From Sphingomonadaceae bacterium (GTDB lineage: Bacteria; Pseudomonadota; Alphaproteobacteria; Sphingomonadales; Sphingomonadaceae): 64,000 nt of DNA. Below the pieces are notes generated by a model. It was not told the origin of the DNA, searched no databases, and worked only from the letters and a program-made list of their open reading frames with translations. Below, piece after piece: positions 1-8,650 of the stretch. Location: contig JASBUR010000012.1 in the NCBI GenBank assembly GCA_030147805.1, forward strand, positions 50,534 through 114,533, written 5' to 3'. A program made the translations under genes and the position numbers. Numbering within the stretch: the first letter of the stretch is position 1; the number at the start of each line of letters is the position of its first letter.

Positions 1-459
1 TCGTTCGACGGCGACCGCCGCGCCTTGCGCGCCTGGCTCGACTACGGCGGCCGCGACACCCTGCGCAGCTATGGCGCGCCGGTGCGCGTGGCGCTCGGCG
101 ACGATATGGAAGCCATCGTCGCCGAACTGCACGCCCGCGTCCCGCCCGCGCAGATCGACCTGCTGCGCCGCCTCGAGCTCACGCGGCGCATCGGCGACTA
201 TCTGTTCGTCCACGCGGGCATCCGGCCGGGCGTTTCGCTCGACGCGCAGGCGCCGCGCGACCTGATGTGGATCCGCAGCGAGTTCCTCGACTGCAAGGAC
301 GATCACGGCTGCGTCGTCGTCCATGGGCACAGCATCACCCGCGAGGTTACCGAGCGCGCCAACCGCATTGGGATCGACACCGGCGCCTACGCCAGCGGCA
401 GGCTCACCGCGCTGGTGCTCGACGGCGAAACGCGCCGCTACATGGCGACCGACGACTAG
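1..459 (+). CDS. Metallophosphoesterase (Ser/Thr protein phosphatase type), C-terminal part
   Basis: The reading frame is open from the first base, so the gene starts upstream and only about 152 C-terminal residues are here. The visible motifs FVHAGIRP and VVHGHS are the late metal-binding histidine motifs of calcineurin-like phosphoesterases related to bacterial Ser/Thr protein phosphatases. The N-terminal GDxHG and GDxxDRG motifs would lie outside the window. The stop codon overlaps the galE stop of the opposite strand inside a shared CTAG. The substrate cannot be told; protein phosphatase or diadenosine-tetraphosphatase activity is possible. Confidence 0.8.
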   Translation, partial: SFDGDRRALRAWLDYGGRDTLRSYGAPVRVALGDDMEAIVAELHARVPPAQIDLLRRLELTRRIGDYLFVHAGIRPGVSLDAQAPRDLMWIRSEFLDCKDDHGCVVVHGHSITREVTERANRIGIDTGAYASGRLTALVLDGETRRYMATDD

Positions 460-1478
460 GCGAGCGCCGGTTCCGCTGCGGCGCGCCGCGACGCGAGCTT
501 CCGCTCCCAGGCCAGCGCATGCCCGACGATGGTATCGAGGTTGCCGTAGCGCGGCTGCCAGCCGAAGGTCTCGACGATGCGGCGATTCTCCGACACCAGC
601 GCCGGCGGATCGCCGGCACGGCGCGGCGACATCGTGCGCTGGAGCGCCACGCCGGCGACGCGCTCGACCGCGTCGAGCACCTCGAGCACCGAGAAGCCGC
701 GGTTGTAGCCGCAGTTGAGCGTCAGCGAGGTCTCGGGATTGTCGATCAGGTGACGCAGCGCCAGCACATGCGCGCCGGCGAGATCGCTGACGTGGATATA
801 GTCGCGCACCCCGGTGCCGTCGGGCGTCGGGTAGTCGGTGCCGTAGACCGCGACTCCGGCCCGCTGGCCGATCGCCGCCTCGACCGCGACCTTGATGAGG
901 TGGGTGGCGCCGGCGGTCGACTGGCCGGTGCGCGCCTGCGGGTCGGCGCCGGCGACGTTGAAATAGCGCAGGCAGCCATAGTTGATCGGATGCGCCGCGG
1001 CGACGTCGCGCAGCATCAGTTCGGTCATCAGCTTCGAGGTGCCGTAGGGATTGATCGGCACCTTCGCGCTGTCCTCGTCGACCGGCACCTGCTCGGGAAT
1101 GCCGTAGACCGCGGCGGTCGACGAGAAGATGAAATGCTTCACGCCGTTGCGGACGGCCGATTCGATCAGCGAGCGGCTCTTCACCGTGTTGTTGAGATAA
1201 TAGTCGAGCGGCTTCTCGACCGATTCGGGAACGATGATCGATCCGGCGAAATGCATGATGCCGCCGATGCCCTGCTCGGCGACGATCCGGTCGATCAGCC
1301 CGCCGTCGGCGACGTCGCCTTCGTAGAAGGGCACGTCGTCGGGGATCGCCCAGCGAAAGCCGGTGGTGAGATTGTCGACGACCGCAACTGCGAAGCCGGC
1401 ATCCTTGAGCGCGAGTACCGCGTGGCTGCCGATATAGCCTGCACCACCCGTCACCAGCACCGGGACCCGTCGATCCAT
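456..1478 (-). CDS. galE: UDP-glucose 4-epimerase
   Basis: An extended short-chain dehydrogenase of 340 residues that interconverts UDP-glucose and UDP-galactose for surface polysaccharides. The NAD-binding GGAGYIGSH lies at residues 11-19, the FSSTAAVYG serine/threonine region at 118-126 and the catalytic YGTSK (Tyr145, Lys149) close behind. The ARTGQ and RDYIHVSDLA stretches are typical of GalE. Three ATG codons stand in a row at 1484-1476; the last is chosen because AGGAG at 1485-1489 is then correctly spaced. The longer open frame upstream overlaps the divergent lipoprotein gene and is unlikely to be translated. Confidence 0.95.
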   Translation of the reverse strand: MDRRVPVLVTGGAGYIGSHAVLALKDAGFAVAVVDNLTTGFRWAIPDDVPFYEGDVADGGLIDRIVAEQGIGGIMHFAGSIIVPESVEKPLDYYLNNTVKSRSLIESAVRNGVKHFIFSSTAAVYGIPEQVPVDEDSAKVPINPYGTSKLMTELMLRDVAAAHPINYGCLRYFNVAGADPQARTGQSTAGATHLIKVAVEAAIGQRAGVAVYGTDYPTPDGTGVRDYIHVSDLAGAHVLALRHLIDNPETSLTLNCGYNRGFSVLEVLDAVERVAGVALQRTMSPRRAGDPPALVSENRRIVETFGWQPRYGNLDTIVGHALAWERKLASRRAAAEPALA

Positions 1479-1587
1479 CATCATCTCCTGCACGCCGATA
1501 TGGGATATCCGCACAACCGTAATGAAGAACAAATGTTGCGTCGTGCGTTCTGTGGCAAAGCAGAAAAAAATCGAGGAACCTGCGCCG

Positions 1588-2190
1588 ATGAGCACTCCCT
1601 GTTTCCGCGCCGCCGTCCTGGCCGCCGCCGCGCTCGTGGCGGCCTGTTCGACCACCGGCAGCAATCGCGCCGACGTGACGCGCTTCCATCTCGGCGGGCC
1701 GGTCGCGCGATCGACGGTGTTCGTGACCCCGGTCGACGCCGCCGACGCCGCCAGCCTCGAATTTCGCACTTATGCGAGCGTGGTGACCGAGGCGCTGCGC
1801 CGGGTGGGCTTCACCCCGGCGCCCGCGCTCGCGCAATCGGAAGTCGTGGCGGTGTTCGGCGCGCAGCAGACCTCGCGCGAAGCGATGTCGGGCGGCAGCG
1901 GGCTGTCGGTCGGCATCGGCGCCGGCACCTTCGGCCGCAACATCGGCCTGGGCGGCAGCGTCAACATTCCCGTCGGCGAGCGCAAACCCAACGAGATCGT
2001 GGTCAGCATGATCGAGCTTCAGCTCAAGCGTCGCTCGGACAACAGCGTCATCTGGGAAGGCCGGGCGATGACCGAGGCGCGGTCGGGCGCGCCCAATTCG
2101 TCGCTCGGCACGGTTGTGCCCGCGCTCGTCGACGCGCTATTGCGCGACTTCCCTGGCCCGTCGGGCCAGACCGTTCGCGTCAAACTATAA
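1588..2190 (+). CDS. DUF4136-like lipoprotein
   Basis: A 200-residue exported lipoprotein of unknown role. A short signal peptide ends in VAAC with the lipidated cysteine at residue 20. The rest resembles DUF4136-type lipoproteins, with a glycine-rich middle (about residues 95-125) and a conserved-looking ELQLKRRSD segment. The ATG at 1588 is preferred over the earlier in-frame ATG at 1522 because it puts a proper signal peptide at the N-terminus and has GAGGAA about 9 nt upstream. It is divergent from galE. The family assignment is by general resemblance only. Confidence 0.75.
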   Translation: MSTPCFRAAVLAAAALVAACSTTGSNRADVTRFHLGGPVARSTVFVTPVDAADAASLEFRTYASVVTEALRRVGFTPAPALAQSEVVAVFGAQQTSREAMSGGSGLSVGIGAGTFGRNIGLGGSVNIPVGERKPNEIVVSMIELQLKRRSDNSVIWEGRAMTEARSGAPNSSLGTVVPALVDALLRDFPGPSGQTVRVKL

Positions 2191-2218
2191 GGGGCCGCCA
2201 GCGCCCCGAGCGAGGCCC

Positions 2219-3355
2219 ATGACGACTTCCGCCGCCATCGCCGTCTCCGCCGCCTTCGACAGCGGCAACATCGTCGTCCGCCGCATCGCCGGGCCGCAGG
2301 ATATCGAGCTGTCGATCCGCAAGGATCATCAGTCCGATTTCTACCAGTGGTTCCACTTCCGGCTGACCGGCGGCGAGGGCGAGAATCTGGTCATCCGCAT
2401 CGTCGACCTGGCCGGCAGCGCCTATCCGCTCGGCTGGCCCGGCTACCGCGCCTGCGTGTCCGAGGATCGCATCGTGTGGACGCGCGCCGACACCAGCTAT
2501 GCCGACGGCACGCTGACGATCCGCTATCGTCCCGAGAGCAACGGCGTGTGGTTCGCCTATTTCGCGCCCTACAGCATGGAGCGCCACCACGACCTCATCG
2601 CCGAGGTGGCGCAGGAGCATGGCGTCACGATCGAGGTGCTCGGCCAGACGCTCGACGGGCAGGATCTCGACCTCGTCACGCTTGGCGAGGGCGAGCGCAA
2701 CATCTGGCTCTACGCGCGCCAGCATCCCGGCGAGTCGATGGCCGAATGGTGGATGGAGGGCGCGCTCGAGCGACTGTGCGATCCCGCCGATCCCGTCGCC
2801 CGGCGGCTCCGCCAGAAGGCGCGTTTCCACATCGTCCCCAACATGAACCCCGACGGCTCGCGCCGCGGCCATCTGCGCACCAACGCCGCCGGCGTGAACC
2901 TCAACCGCGAGTGGCATGCCCCGACGGCCGAGCGGAGTCCCGAGGTGCTGCATGTGCTCGAGCGGATGAAGCAGACCGGGGTCGACTTCGCGCTCGACGT
3001 CCATGGTGACGAGGCGATCCCGCATAATTTCATCGCCGGCTTCGAGGGCATCCCCTCGATCACCAACCGGCAGCTCGCGCTGCTGGCCAAGTACAAGCAG
3101 GTGCTCGCGCGGCTCACCCCCGACTTCCAGACCGCGGTCGGCTACGAGACCGCGAGCCGCGGGTCGGCCAATCTGACGATGAGCACGAACGCCATCGCCG
3201 AACGCTTCGGCTGCCTGGCGATGACGCTCGAGATGCCGTTCAAGGACGCCGACGGGCATCCCGACGAGCTGCAGGGCTGGTCGCCCGAGCGCAGCAAGGC
3301 ATTGGGCCGTGATTGCCTCGCCGCGCTGCTCGAGGTCATCGACGAGCTTCGCTAG
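2219..3355 (+). CDS. M14 family zinc carboxypeptidase (cytosolic carboxypeptidase type)
   Basis: A 378-residue metallopeptidase with an N-terminal beta domain (residues 1-120) followed by an M14 catalytic domain. Zinc ligands are visible as His169 and Glu172 in HPGES and His262 in VHGDE; the general base is Glu338 in [23 protein letters not shown] is the substrate-binding segment. The N-terminal domain and absence of a signal peptide match the cytosolic CCP/Nna1-like subfamily, whose bacterial substrates are not established. GAGG precedes the start. The gene follows the lipoprotein by 28 nt and may be co-transcribed with it. Confidence 0.88.
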   Translation: MTTSAAIAVSAAFDSGNIVVRRIAGPQDIELSIRKDHQSDFYQWFHFRLTGGEGENLVIRIVDLAGSAYPLGWPGYRACVSEDRIVWTRADTSYADGTLTIRYRPESNGVWFAYFAPYSMERHHDLIAEVAQEHGVTIEVLGQTLDGQDLDLVTLGEGERNIWLYARQHPGESMAEWWMEGALERLCDPADPVARRLRQKARFHIVPNMNPDGSRRGHLRTNAAGVNLNREWHAPTAERSPEVLHVLERMKQTGVDFALDVHGDEAIPHNFIAGFEGIPSITNRQLALLAKYKQVLARLTPDFQTAVGYETASRGSANLTMSTNAIAERFGCLAMTLEMPFKDADGHPDELQGWSPERSKALGRDCLAALLEVIDELR

Positions 3356-3364
3356 CGCCGCTCG

Positions 3365-3440
3365 CGTTTCGACAAGCTCAGCGTGACCGCCTAAAGCAGC
3401 CGCCGTTCAAGTCGCGCTCACCCCGAGCTTGTCGAAGGGC
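3365..3440. repeat. Dispersed palindromic intergenic repeat (CGACAAGCTC type)
   Basis: Two inverted arms, 3365-3386 and 3418-3438, share the core TTCGACAAGCTC...GTGA and its complement with a few mismatches. This widespread bacterial intergenic repeat can form a long hairpin in RNA. It fills the gap between the carboxypeptidase and gpmA genes. Confidence 0.8.
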
Positions 3441-3472
3441 GAGCGCGTCGCACCATCCGGGAGAAAGCCCAC

Positions 3473-4159
3473 GTGCCGCAACTCGTCCTCATCCGTCACG
3501 GCCAGAGCGCCTGGAACCTCGAGAACCGCTTCACCGGCTGGTGGGACGTCGACGTCACCGAGCAGGGCGTCGCCGAGGCGATCGCCGCCGGCGAGCTGCT
3601 GGCCGCCAAGGGCTTCGACTTCGACATCGGCTTCACCAGCGTGCAGAAGCGCGCGATCAAGACGCTCAACCTGGTGCTCGAGGCGATGGACCGCCTCTGG
3701 ATCCCGGTGACCAAGGACTGGCGGCTCAACGAGCGCCACTATGGCGGCCTGACCGGGCTCAACAAGGCCGAGACGGTGGCCAAGGTCGGCGAGGAACAGG
3801 TGAAGATCTGGCGCCGTTCGTTCGACATCCCACCGCCGGCGATCGAGCCGGGCAGCCCGTTCGACCTGTCGAGCGACCGCCGCTACGACGGCATCGCGGT
3901 GCCGCGGACCGAAAGCCTCAAGGACACCATCGCTCGCGTGCTGCCCTATTGGAACAGCGCGATCGTCCCCGAGCTGGCGGCGGGCAAGCGCGTGGTGATT
4001 TCGGCGCACGGCAACTCGCTGCGCGCGCTGGTCAAGCATCTGTCGGGGATTTCCGACGAGGAAATTCCGCTGCTCGAAATTCCGACCGGCCAGCCGCTGG
4101 TCTACGAGCTCGACGCCGATCTCAACGCCACCGACCGCTACTATCTCAAGGATCGTTGA
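3473..4159 (+). CDS. gpmA: 2,3-bisphosphoglycerate-dependent phosphoglycerate mutase
   Basis: A 228-residue glycolytic enzyme interconverting 3- and 2-phosphoglycerate in the cytoplasm. The phosphohistidine motif RHGQSAWN begins at Arg8-His9. [10 protein letters not shown] carries the acid/base glutamate, and [14 protein letters not shown] the second active-site histidine. The length fits the dPGM family. Start is GTG, with GGGAG about 9 nt upstream; no ATG gives the full conserved N-terminus. A palindromic repeat lies just upstream, which may isolate its transcript. Confidence 0.95.
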   Translation: MPQLVLIRHGQSAWNLENRFTGWWDVDVTEQGVAEAIAAGELLAAKGFDFDIGFTSVQKRAIKTLNLVLEAMDRLWIPVTKDWRLNERHYGGLTGLNKAETVAKVGEEQVKIWRRSFDIPPPAIEPGSPFDLSSDRRYDGIAVPRTESLKDTIARVLPYWNSAIVPELAAGKRVVISAHGNSLRALVKHLSGISDEEIPLLEIPTGQPLVYELDADLNATDRYYLKDR

Positions 4160-4204
4160 CGAGGCGCGTGGCGCCGGGGCGCAAGCGCAACTTGCGTCGG
4201 CTTG

Positions 4205-5581
4205 CTAGGCAGCGGCGCGCGCGAGCAGCAGCGCCAGCCGTTGCAGCGCGCGCTCGAGCTGGAGGCGGTTCGGAACGACGCCCAGCGACACGCGCACCGC
4301 TTCCGGCGCGGACCCGTCGGTGGTGAAGGCGTCGCTCGGCACCACCGACAGCCCCGAGTGAAGCGCCTGGGCGACGAAGGCGCCGCGCTGCCAATGCCCC
4401 GGCAGGCGCAGCCACAGATGATGTCCCTCGGGATGCGCGGCGGCGGCGTCGCCGAACAGCCGCGCGGCGATGGCCTGCCGTTCGATATTCTCGGCGCGGA
4501 TCGCCTGGACGATCTCGTCGAGCGTCCCGTCCCCCGCCCAGCGCGCCGCCAGCGCCGAGGTGAGCGGCGACGCCATCAGGCTGGTGGCGCGGATTTCGTC
4601 CACCAGCCGGCCCGCCTCGGTAACCCCGGGGGCGACGACATAGGCAATGCGTAACGCCGGCGTGGCGCATTTCGACAGGCTGGCGATATGCCAGCTGATC
4701 TCGGGTGCCAGCGCCGCGATCGGCGGCGGGGCTTCGCTCGGCAGCGCGCCATAGGCGTCGTCCTCGACGACCGTCACGCCATGCCGCGCGGCGATGGCGG
4801 CGATGGCGTGCCGGCGATCGGCGCCCATCGTGGCGGTCGTCGGATTGTCGATCGTCGGCACGATGTAGAGCGCCTTCACGCCGCCGCGTCGGCAGGCGCG
4901 CTCGAAGTCGTCGGGATCGATGCCCGCCTCGTCGATCGCCAGCGGCGCGATGCGATAGCCGCCGCGCGCGGCCGCAGCTCTCAGCCCGGGGTAGGTGAGC
5001 TGCGCGGCGCACAGCGTCTCGCCCCGCGTCAGCGTCAGCTCGAGGATCGCAGCGAGCGCGCTTTGCGCCCCGCTGGCGACCACCACCCGGTCCACCGGCA
5101 GTTCGCCGAGCCGCGGCGCCAGCCACCGGGCCGCCGCCATCCGGTGCGCCGCGATGCCCGCGCTGTCCTGATAGTGGAGCTGCGTCAGCGCATCGCCCGC
5201 GGCCATGATCGCCGCGGTGCCCTCCGCGATCCGCGCCCGTAGCCGGGCCGCGGCTGGTTGCGGCGGCATGTTCATGCTCATGTCGACGATGGTCGGCAAC
5301 GCCGACGCCGGGCGCTCGAGCTCGACGCTGCGCACGAAGCTGCCGCGCCCGACGCGGGCATCGAGCAGCCCGCGCCGCTGCGCCTCGCCGAACGCCCGGG
5401 TCACGGTGGTCAGGTCGACGCCGAGCGCGCCGGCCAGTTCGCGCTGCGGCGGCAGCCGGTCGCCGGCGGCCAGCGTTCCCGCCGCCACCGCGTCGGCGAT
5501 GGCATCGGCGATCGCGAGATATTTGGGGCCGCCCTCGGCTGCCAGCGCCGGCAGCCACGCGATGTCAGTCGGCTTGCTCAT
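4205..5581 (-). CDS. MocR-type (GntR/aminotransferase) transcriptional regulator
   Basis: A 458-residue regulator with a GntR winged helix (residues about 18-85, including GDRLPPQRELA and LTTVTRAF) fused to a fold-type I aminotransferase domain. The PLP lysine is Lys304 in SLSKCA; EDDAY at 273-277 gives the Asp and Tyr contacts; DNPTT is at 245-249. Such regulators sense PLP or amino compounds and usually bind direct repeats. The start overlaps the end of the upstream DUF983 gene by 17 nt, so the two form an operon. Direct repeats at 6066-6099 upstream of the operon are a candidate autoregulatory site. Confidence 0.9.
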   Translation of the reverse strand: MSKPTDIAWLPALAAEGGPKYLAIADAIADAVAAGTLAAGDRLPPQRELAGALGVDLTTVTRAFGEAQRRGLLDARVGRGSFVRSVELERPASALPTIVDMSMNMPPQPAAARLRARIAEGTAAIMAAGDALTQLHYQDSAGIAAHRMAAARWLAPRLGELPVDRVVVASGAQSALAAILELTLTRGETLCAAQLTYPGLRAAAARGGYRIAPLAIDEAGIDPDDFERACRRGGVKALYIVPTIDNPTTATMGADRRHAIAAIAARHGVTVVEDDAYGALPSEAPPPIAALAPEISWHIASLSKCATPALRIAYVVAPGVTEAGRLVDEIRATSLMASPLTSALAARWAGDGTLDEIVQAIRAENIERQAIAARLFGDAAAAHPEGHHLWLRLPGHWQRGAFVAQALHSGLSVVPSDAFTTDGSAPEAVRVSLGVVPNRLQLERALQRLALLLARAAA

Positions 5582-6032
5582 GGCGCGTCCTGCGGCTCTC
5601 CAGCTCTCCGGCGCGCCCGCGGTCGAGCTCGTCGAACAGCGCCTCGGTGCCCGCTTCCTGCGCCATGTTGACGTACTGCGAGGCGACGAGCCAGCCCTTG
5701 AGCGGTCGCAGGCTGAGCACGCAGCTCGCGACCATCAGCGGGCCCGAGGTCAGGATATGGACCCAGAACGGCGGCTCGAACGACAGTTCGACCCACATGA
5801 CGAAGAAGATCAGCGGGAAGGTGATGAAGCACAGCGCGAAGAAGGCCGGCCCATCGTCCGGCGTCGCATAGCCATAGTCGAGATCGCAGCGGCGGCAGCG
5901 GTCGGCAAGCTTGAGCCAGCTCGCGAACATCTTGCCCTTCGCGCAGCGTGGGCAGCGACCCTTCAGCCCGGTCGCGCCGATCCAGCGGAGCCGGTCGCTG
6001 CCCTCGAGCTCGCGCGCATTGATCATGTCCAT
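5565..6032 (-). CDS. DUF983 membrane protein
   Basis: A 155-residue protein with two CxxC pairs (Cys27/30 and Cys46/49) expected to bind zinc, followed by two hydrophobic segments (about residues 65-85 and 95-120). This arrangement is typical of DUF983, an alphaproteobacterial family of unknown role often found near respiratory or envelope genes. ATG at 6032 is chosen because AGG then sits about 10 nt upstream; a GTG at 6041 and an ATG at 6026 are alternatives. It is the first gene of an operon with the MocR regulator and may be its target. Confidence 0.85.
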   Translation of the reverse strand: MDMINARELEGSDRLRWIGATGLKGRCPRCAKGKMFASWLKLADRCRRCDLDYGYATPDDGPAFFALCFITFPLIFFVMWVELSFEPPFWVHILTSGPLMVASCVLSLRPLKGWLVASQYVNMAQEAGTEALFDELDRGRAGELESRRTRHEQAD

Positions 6033-6065
6033 CGATGTCACCTGCCTGCCCGGTTGCGTGTCGGC

Positions 6066-6099
6066 ATTGTATGGATGGAATATATAATATTGTATGGAT
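6066..6099. promoter_or_regulatory. Direct repeats ATTGTATGGAT, putative MocR operator/promoter
   Basis: The 11-mer ATTGTATGGAT occurs at 6066-6076 and again at 6089-6099, a 23-bp period, with an AT-rich palindrome-like ATATATAATAT between. It lies 34 nt before the DUF983-mocR operon. MocR regulators commonly bind direct repeats upstream of the genes they control, so autoregulation is the simplest reading. Confidence 0.55.
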
Positions 6100-6263
6100 C
6101 ACGTTGTCGCATGAGCTGTGACGACGGTCGATGGGGGCAGGCGCGGGCCATCGTGCAGGGGCGCCTCGCGCCGCAGCACCTCGACCGCGGTTCGCCAAGG
6201 CGGTGGCCGGCTCGACCGCGCCGCGCTAGGTGATCGACGATGTTCACTGGAGGGGAAGCCGAA

Positions 6264-6812
6264 ATGCCCAAGCTGCCGATCATCTTCACCATGCTGCTGC
6301 TGGTCGCGGCGCCAGCGGCGGCGGCGCCGCCGCGCCCAGGCTTCGTCGCCGGGCCGGTGTTCGGCAACTTCGGGCATATCGCGCCGGTCGACAGCGATCT
6401 CGCCATTCCGGACGACGCGGCGTTCAAGGTGGCGTTCGACCTGTCGGCGAAGGCCGCGCCCGGCGAGATCGGCCGGACGATCGATTCGGCGGCGCGGTTC
6501 ATCAACATGCACGTCGCGGCGGGCGTGCCGGTTGCCGACATCAAGGTCGCGATCGTCGTTCACGGTCCCGCGTCGGGCGACCTGCTCAAGCCCGAGGCCT
6601 ATGCGGCCCGCAACAAGGGGGCGGTCAACGGCAGCGCCGCGGCAATCAGCACGCTGGCGGCGCACGGCGTCGATATCTGGCTGTGCGGCCAGAGCGCGGT
6701 GGCGTCGTCGATCGACAAGGCCGATCTCGTCCCCGGCGTGAAGATGGCGCTGTCGGCGATGACGGCGTTCGCGCTGCTGCAACGGCAGGGCTATACGGTG
6801 AACCCGTTCTGA
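6264..6812 (+). CDS. Exported DsrE-like protein
   Basis: A 182-residue protein with a clear signal peptide (about residues 1-20, hydrophobic core then AAPAAAA) and a single alpha/beta domain. The segments KVAIVVHGPA and GVDIWLCGQSA resemble DsrE/DsrF-like folds, which include sulfur-relay and small regulatory proteins; the one cysteine in WLCGQ sits where DsrE proteins often carry one. Function is unknown. The ATG at 6264 has GGAGGGG about 9 nt upstream; an in-frame ATG at 6240 lacks such a site. Confidence 0.75.
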   Translation: MPKLPIIFTMLLLVAAPAAAAPPRPGFVAGPVFGNFGHIAPVDSDLAIPDDAAFKVAFDLSAKAAPGEIGRTIDSAARFINMHVAAGVPVADIKVAIVVHGPASGDLLKPEAYAARNKGAVNGSAAAISTLAAHGVDIWLCGQSAVASSIDKADLVPGVKMALSAMTAFALLQRQGYTVNPF

Positions 6813-6885
6813 GCGTGCCTTTCCCCTGTACGGCTGCCGCCCGCATGAATAAGTTGCGCGCTTTCTCGGGGGCTGCGGAGTGAAA

Positions 6886-7374
6886 ATGGCAGGCGAGGCG
6901 CCGATCGTCGGCATCATCATGGGCAGCCGCTCCGACTGGGAGACGATGACTCATGCCGCCGAGACGCTGGTCAAGCTTGGCGTCCCGCACGAGGTCAAGG
7001 TCGTCTCGGCGCACCGCACGCCGCAGCGGATGTACGATTATGCGCAGGCGGCCGCCGGCCGCGGGCTCAAGGTCATCATCGCCGCCGCCGGCGGCGCCGC
7101 GCACCTGCCGGGCATGACCGCTTCGCTGACCCGGCTGCCGGTGCTCGGCGTCCCGATCGAATCGAAGACATTGAAGGGCGTCGACAGCCTGCTGTCGATC
7201 GTCCAGATGCCCGCCGGCATTCCGGTCGGCACGCTCGCCATCGGCCGCGCCGGCGCGGTCAACGCTGCGCTGCTCGCCGCCGCCATGCTCGCGACGCATA
7301 ATCCGGCGCTCGCCGAACGCGTCGAGGCGTTCCGCCAGGCGCAGACCGACGCGATCGACGAATCGCCCGAATGA
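6886..7374 (+). CDS. purE: N5-carboxyaminoimidazole ribonucleotide mutase
   Basis: Class I PurE (162 residues), which moves the carboxylate of N5-CAIR to form CAIR in purine synthesis. GSRSDWETM at residues 13-21 binds the phosphate, His43 in SAHRTP is the catalytic histidine and [12 protein letters not shown] is the conserved loop. ATG at 6886 is favoured since CGGAG lies 5 nt before it; a GTG at 6880 overlaps that site. The stop overlaps the purK start in ATGA, so the two subunits of the pathway step are translationally coupled. Confidence 0.96.
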   Translation: MAGEAPIVGIIMGSRSDWETMTHAAETLVKLGVPHEVKVVSAHRTPQRMYDYAQAAAGRGLKVIIAAAGGAAHLPGMTASLTRLPVLGVPIESKTLKGVDSLLSIVQMPAGIPVGTLAIGRAGAVNAALLAAAMLATHNPALAERVEAFRQAQTDAIDESPE

Positions 7375-8429
7375 TTCCGCCCGGCTCGACGATCGGCATC
7401 CTCGGCGGCGGCCAGCTCGGCCGCATGCTGGCGATCGCCGCCGCCAGCATGGGCTACCGCGTCCACAGCTATGCGCCCGACGACGAAATCCCCGGCGGCG
7501 ACGTTTCGGCAGAAGTGACGCGCGCCGCCTATGATGATTTCGCCGCGCTCGACGCCTTTGCCGCGTCGGTCGACGTCGTCACCTACGAGTTCGAGAATAT
7601 CGACGTCGCCGCGGTCGAGCATGTCGCCGGCATCGTCCCCGTCCGCCCCGGCGCCGCGGCGCTTCGCGTGTCGCAGGACCGCGTCACCGAAAAGGAGTTC
7701 GTGACCAAGCTCGGCGGCCGCCCGGCGCCGTTTCGCGCCGTTGGCAGCCTCGCCGACCTTGCGGTGGCGCTGGCCGAACTCGGCGCCCCCGCGCTGCTCA
7801 AGACCCGGCGCTTCGGTTACGACGGCAAGGGGCAGGCGCGGATCGAGACCGCCGCCGATGCCGAGCCGGCCTGGGCGTCGATCGGCGAGCGCCCGGCGGT
7901 GCTGGAGGGGCTCGTCCGCTTCGACGCCGAATTCTCGGTGCTGCTCGCACGCGGGCTCGACGGCGCGACGCGCGTCTATGCCACGCCGCGCAACGAGCAT
8001 GCGAACGGCGTGCTGTCCTGCTCGATCGTTCCGGCGGGCGATCCGGTCAAGGCGCAGGCGCCCGAAGCGATCGCGCTGGCGCGCAGGGTCGCCGACGCGC
8101 TCGACTATGTCGGGCTGCTGACGCTCGAATTCTTCGCGACGCGCGACGGCCCGGTGTTCAACGAGATGGCGCCGCGCGTTCACAATTCCGGTCATTGGAC
8201 GATCGAGGGCGCGCGCGTCAGCCAGTTCGAGAACCATATCCGCGCCGTCTGCGGGCTGCCGCTCGGCGATCCCTCGCTGACCGCACCCGCGGTCCGCCTC
8301 GACAATCTGCTCGGCGATGCCGTCCACGACTGGCAGTCGATCCTCGCCGACCCGCACGCCCACCTGCACCTCTACGGCAAGAGCGAGGTGAAGCCGGGGC
8401 GCAAGATGGGGCACGTCACCCGGCTGTAG
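7371..8429 (+). CDS. purK: N5-carboxyaminoimidazole ribonucleotide synthase
   Basis: A 352-residue ATP-grasp enzyme that carboxylates AIR with bicarbonate and ATP, giving the substrate of PurE. The N-terminal [12 protein letters not shown] is the signature of the pre-ATP-grasp domain; [12 protein letters not shown] is the ATP-binding loop; [18 protein letters not shown] carries metal and substrate residues. The start overlaps the purE stop by 4 nt. Confidence 0.96.
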   Translation: MIPPGSTIGILGGGQLGRMLAIAAASMGYRVHSYAPDDEIPGGDVSAEVTRAAYDDFAALDAFAASVDVVTYEFENIDVAAVEHVAGIVPVRPGAAALRVSQDRVTEKEFVTKLGGRPAPFRAVGSLADLAVALAELGAPALLKTRRFGYDGKGQARIETAADAEPAWASIGERPAVLEGLVRFDAEFSVLLARGLDGATRVYATPRNEHANGVLSCSIVPAGDPVKAQAPEAIALARRVADALDYVGLLTLEFFATRDGPVFNEMAPRVHNSGHWTIEGARVSQFENHIRAVCGLPLGDPSLTAPAVRLDNLLGDAVHDWQSILADPHAHLHLYGKSEVKPGRKMGHVTRL

Positions 8430-8553
8430 GCCGCACGGGGTCGTGCCGTAGCGCGCCGAGCGCGACCGCTTGTCGCAAACCTGCCACCGGCCGCCCCGGA
8501 ATTTCGGACTCCGATCTCTCTAACTGCCTGAAAAGACGACGGTGGTTGCGGCT

Positions 8554-8573
8554 CCCTCGTGGCAGCACGAGGG
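8554..8573. other. Perfect hairpin upstream of the first paralogue
   Basis: An 8-bp stem (CCCTCGTG/CACGAGGG) closes a GCAG tetraloop in the 221-nt gap between purK and the next gene. It is followed by GTTT rather than a full T-run, so it could be a weak purK terminator or part of the leader of the downstream lipoprotein gene. Confidence 0.5.
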
Positions 8574-8650
8574 TTTGCGCGGCGCGGCCAGCCATGCATA
8601 TTCAGGTCCGCAGCCCGGGGGGGCTGCGCGTGTGTTGCGGGGGTTACTTC

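Noticed and set aside
267..2222. 651-codon plus-strand frame across galE and the lipoprotein gene
   Set aside because: It overlaps two supported genes in other frames and shows no family features.
8195..8650. Upstream extension of the first paralogue into purK
   Set aside because: The open frame continues upstream but overlaps purK, and the ATG at 8651 yields the signal peptide and shares the leader with the second paralogue.
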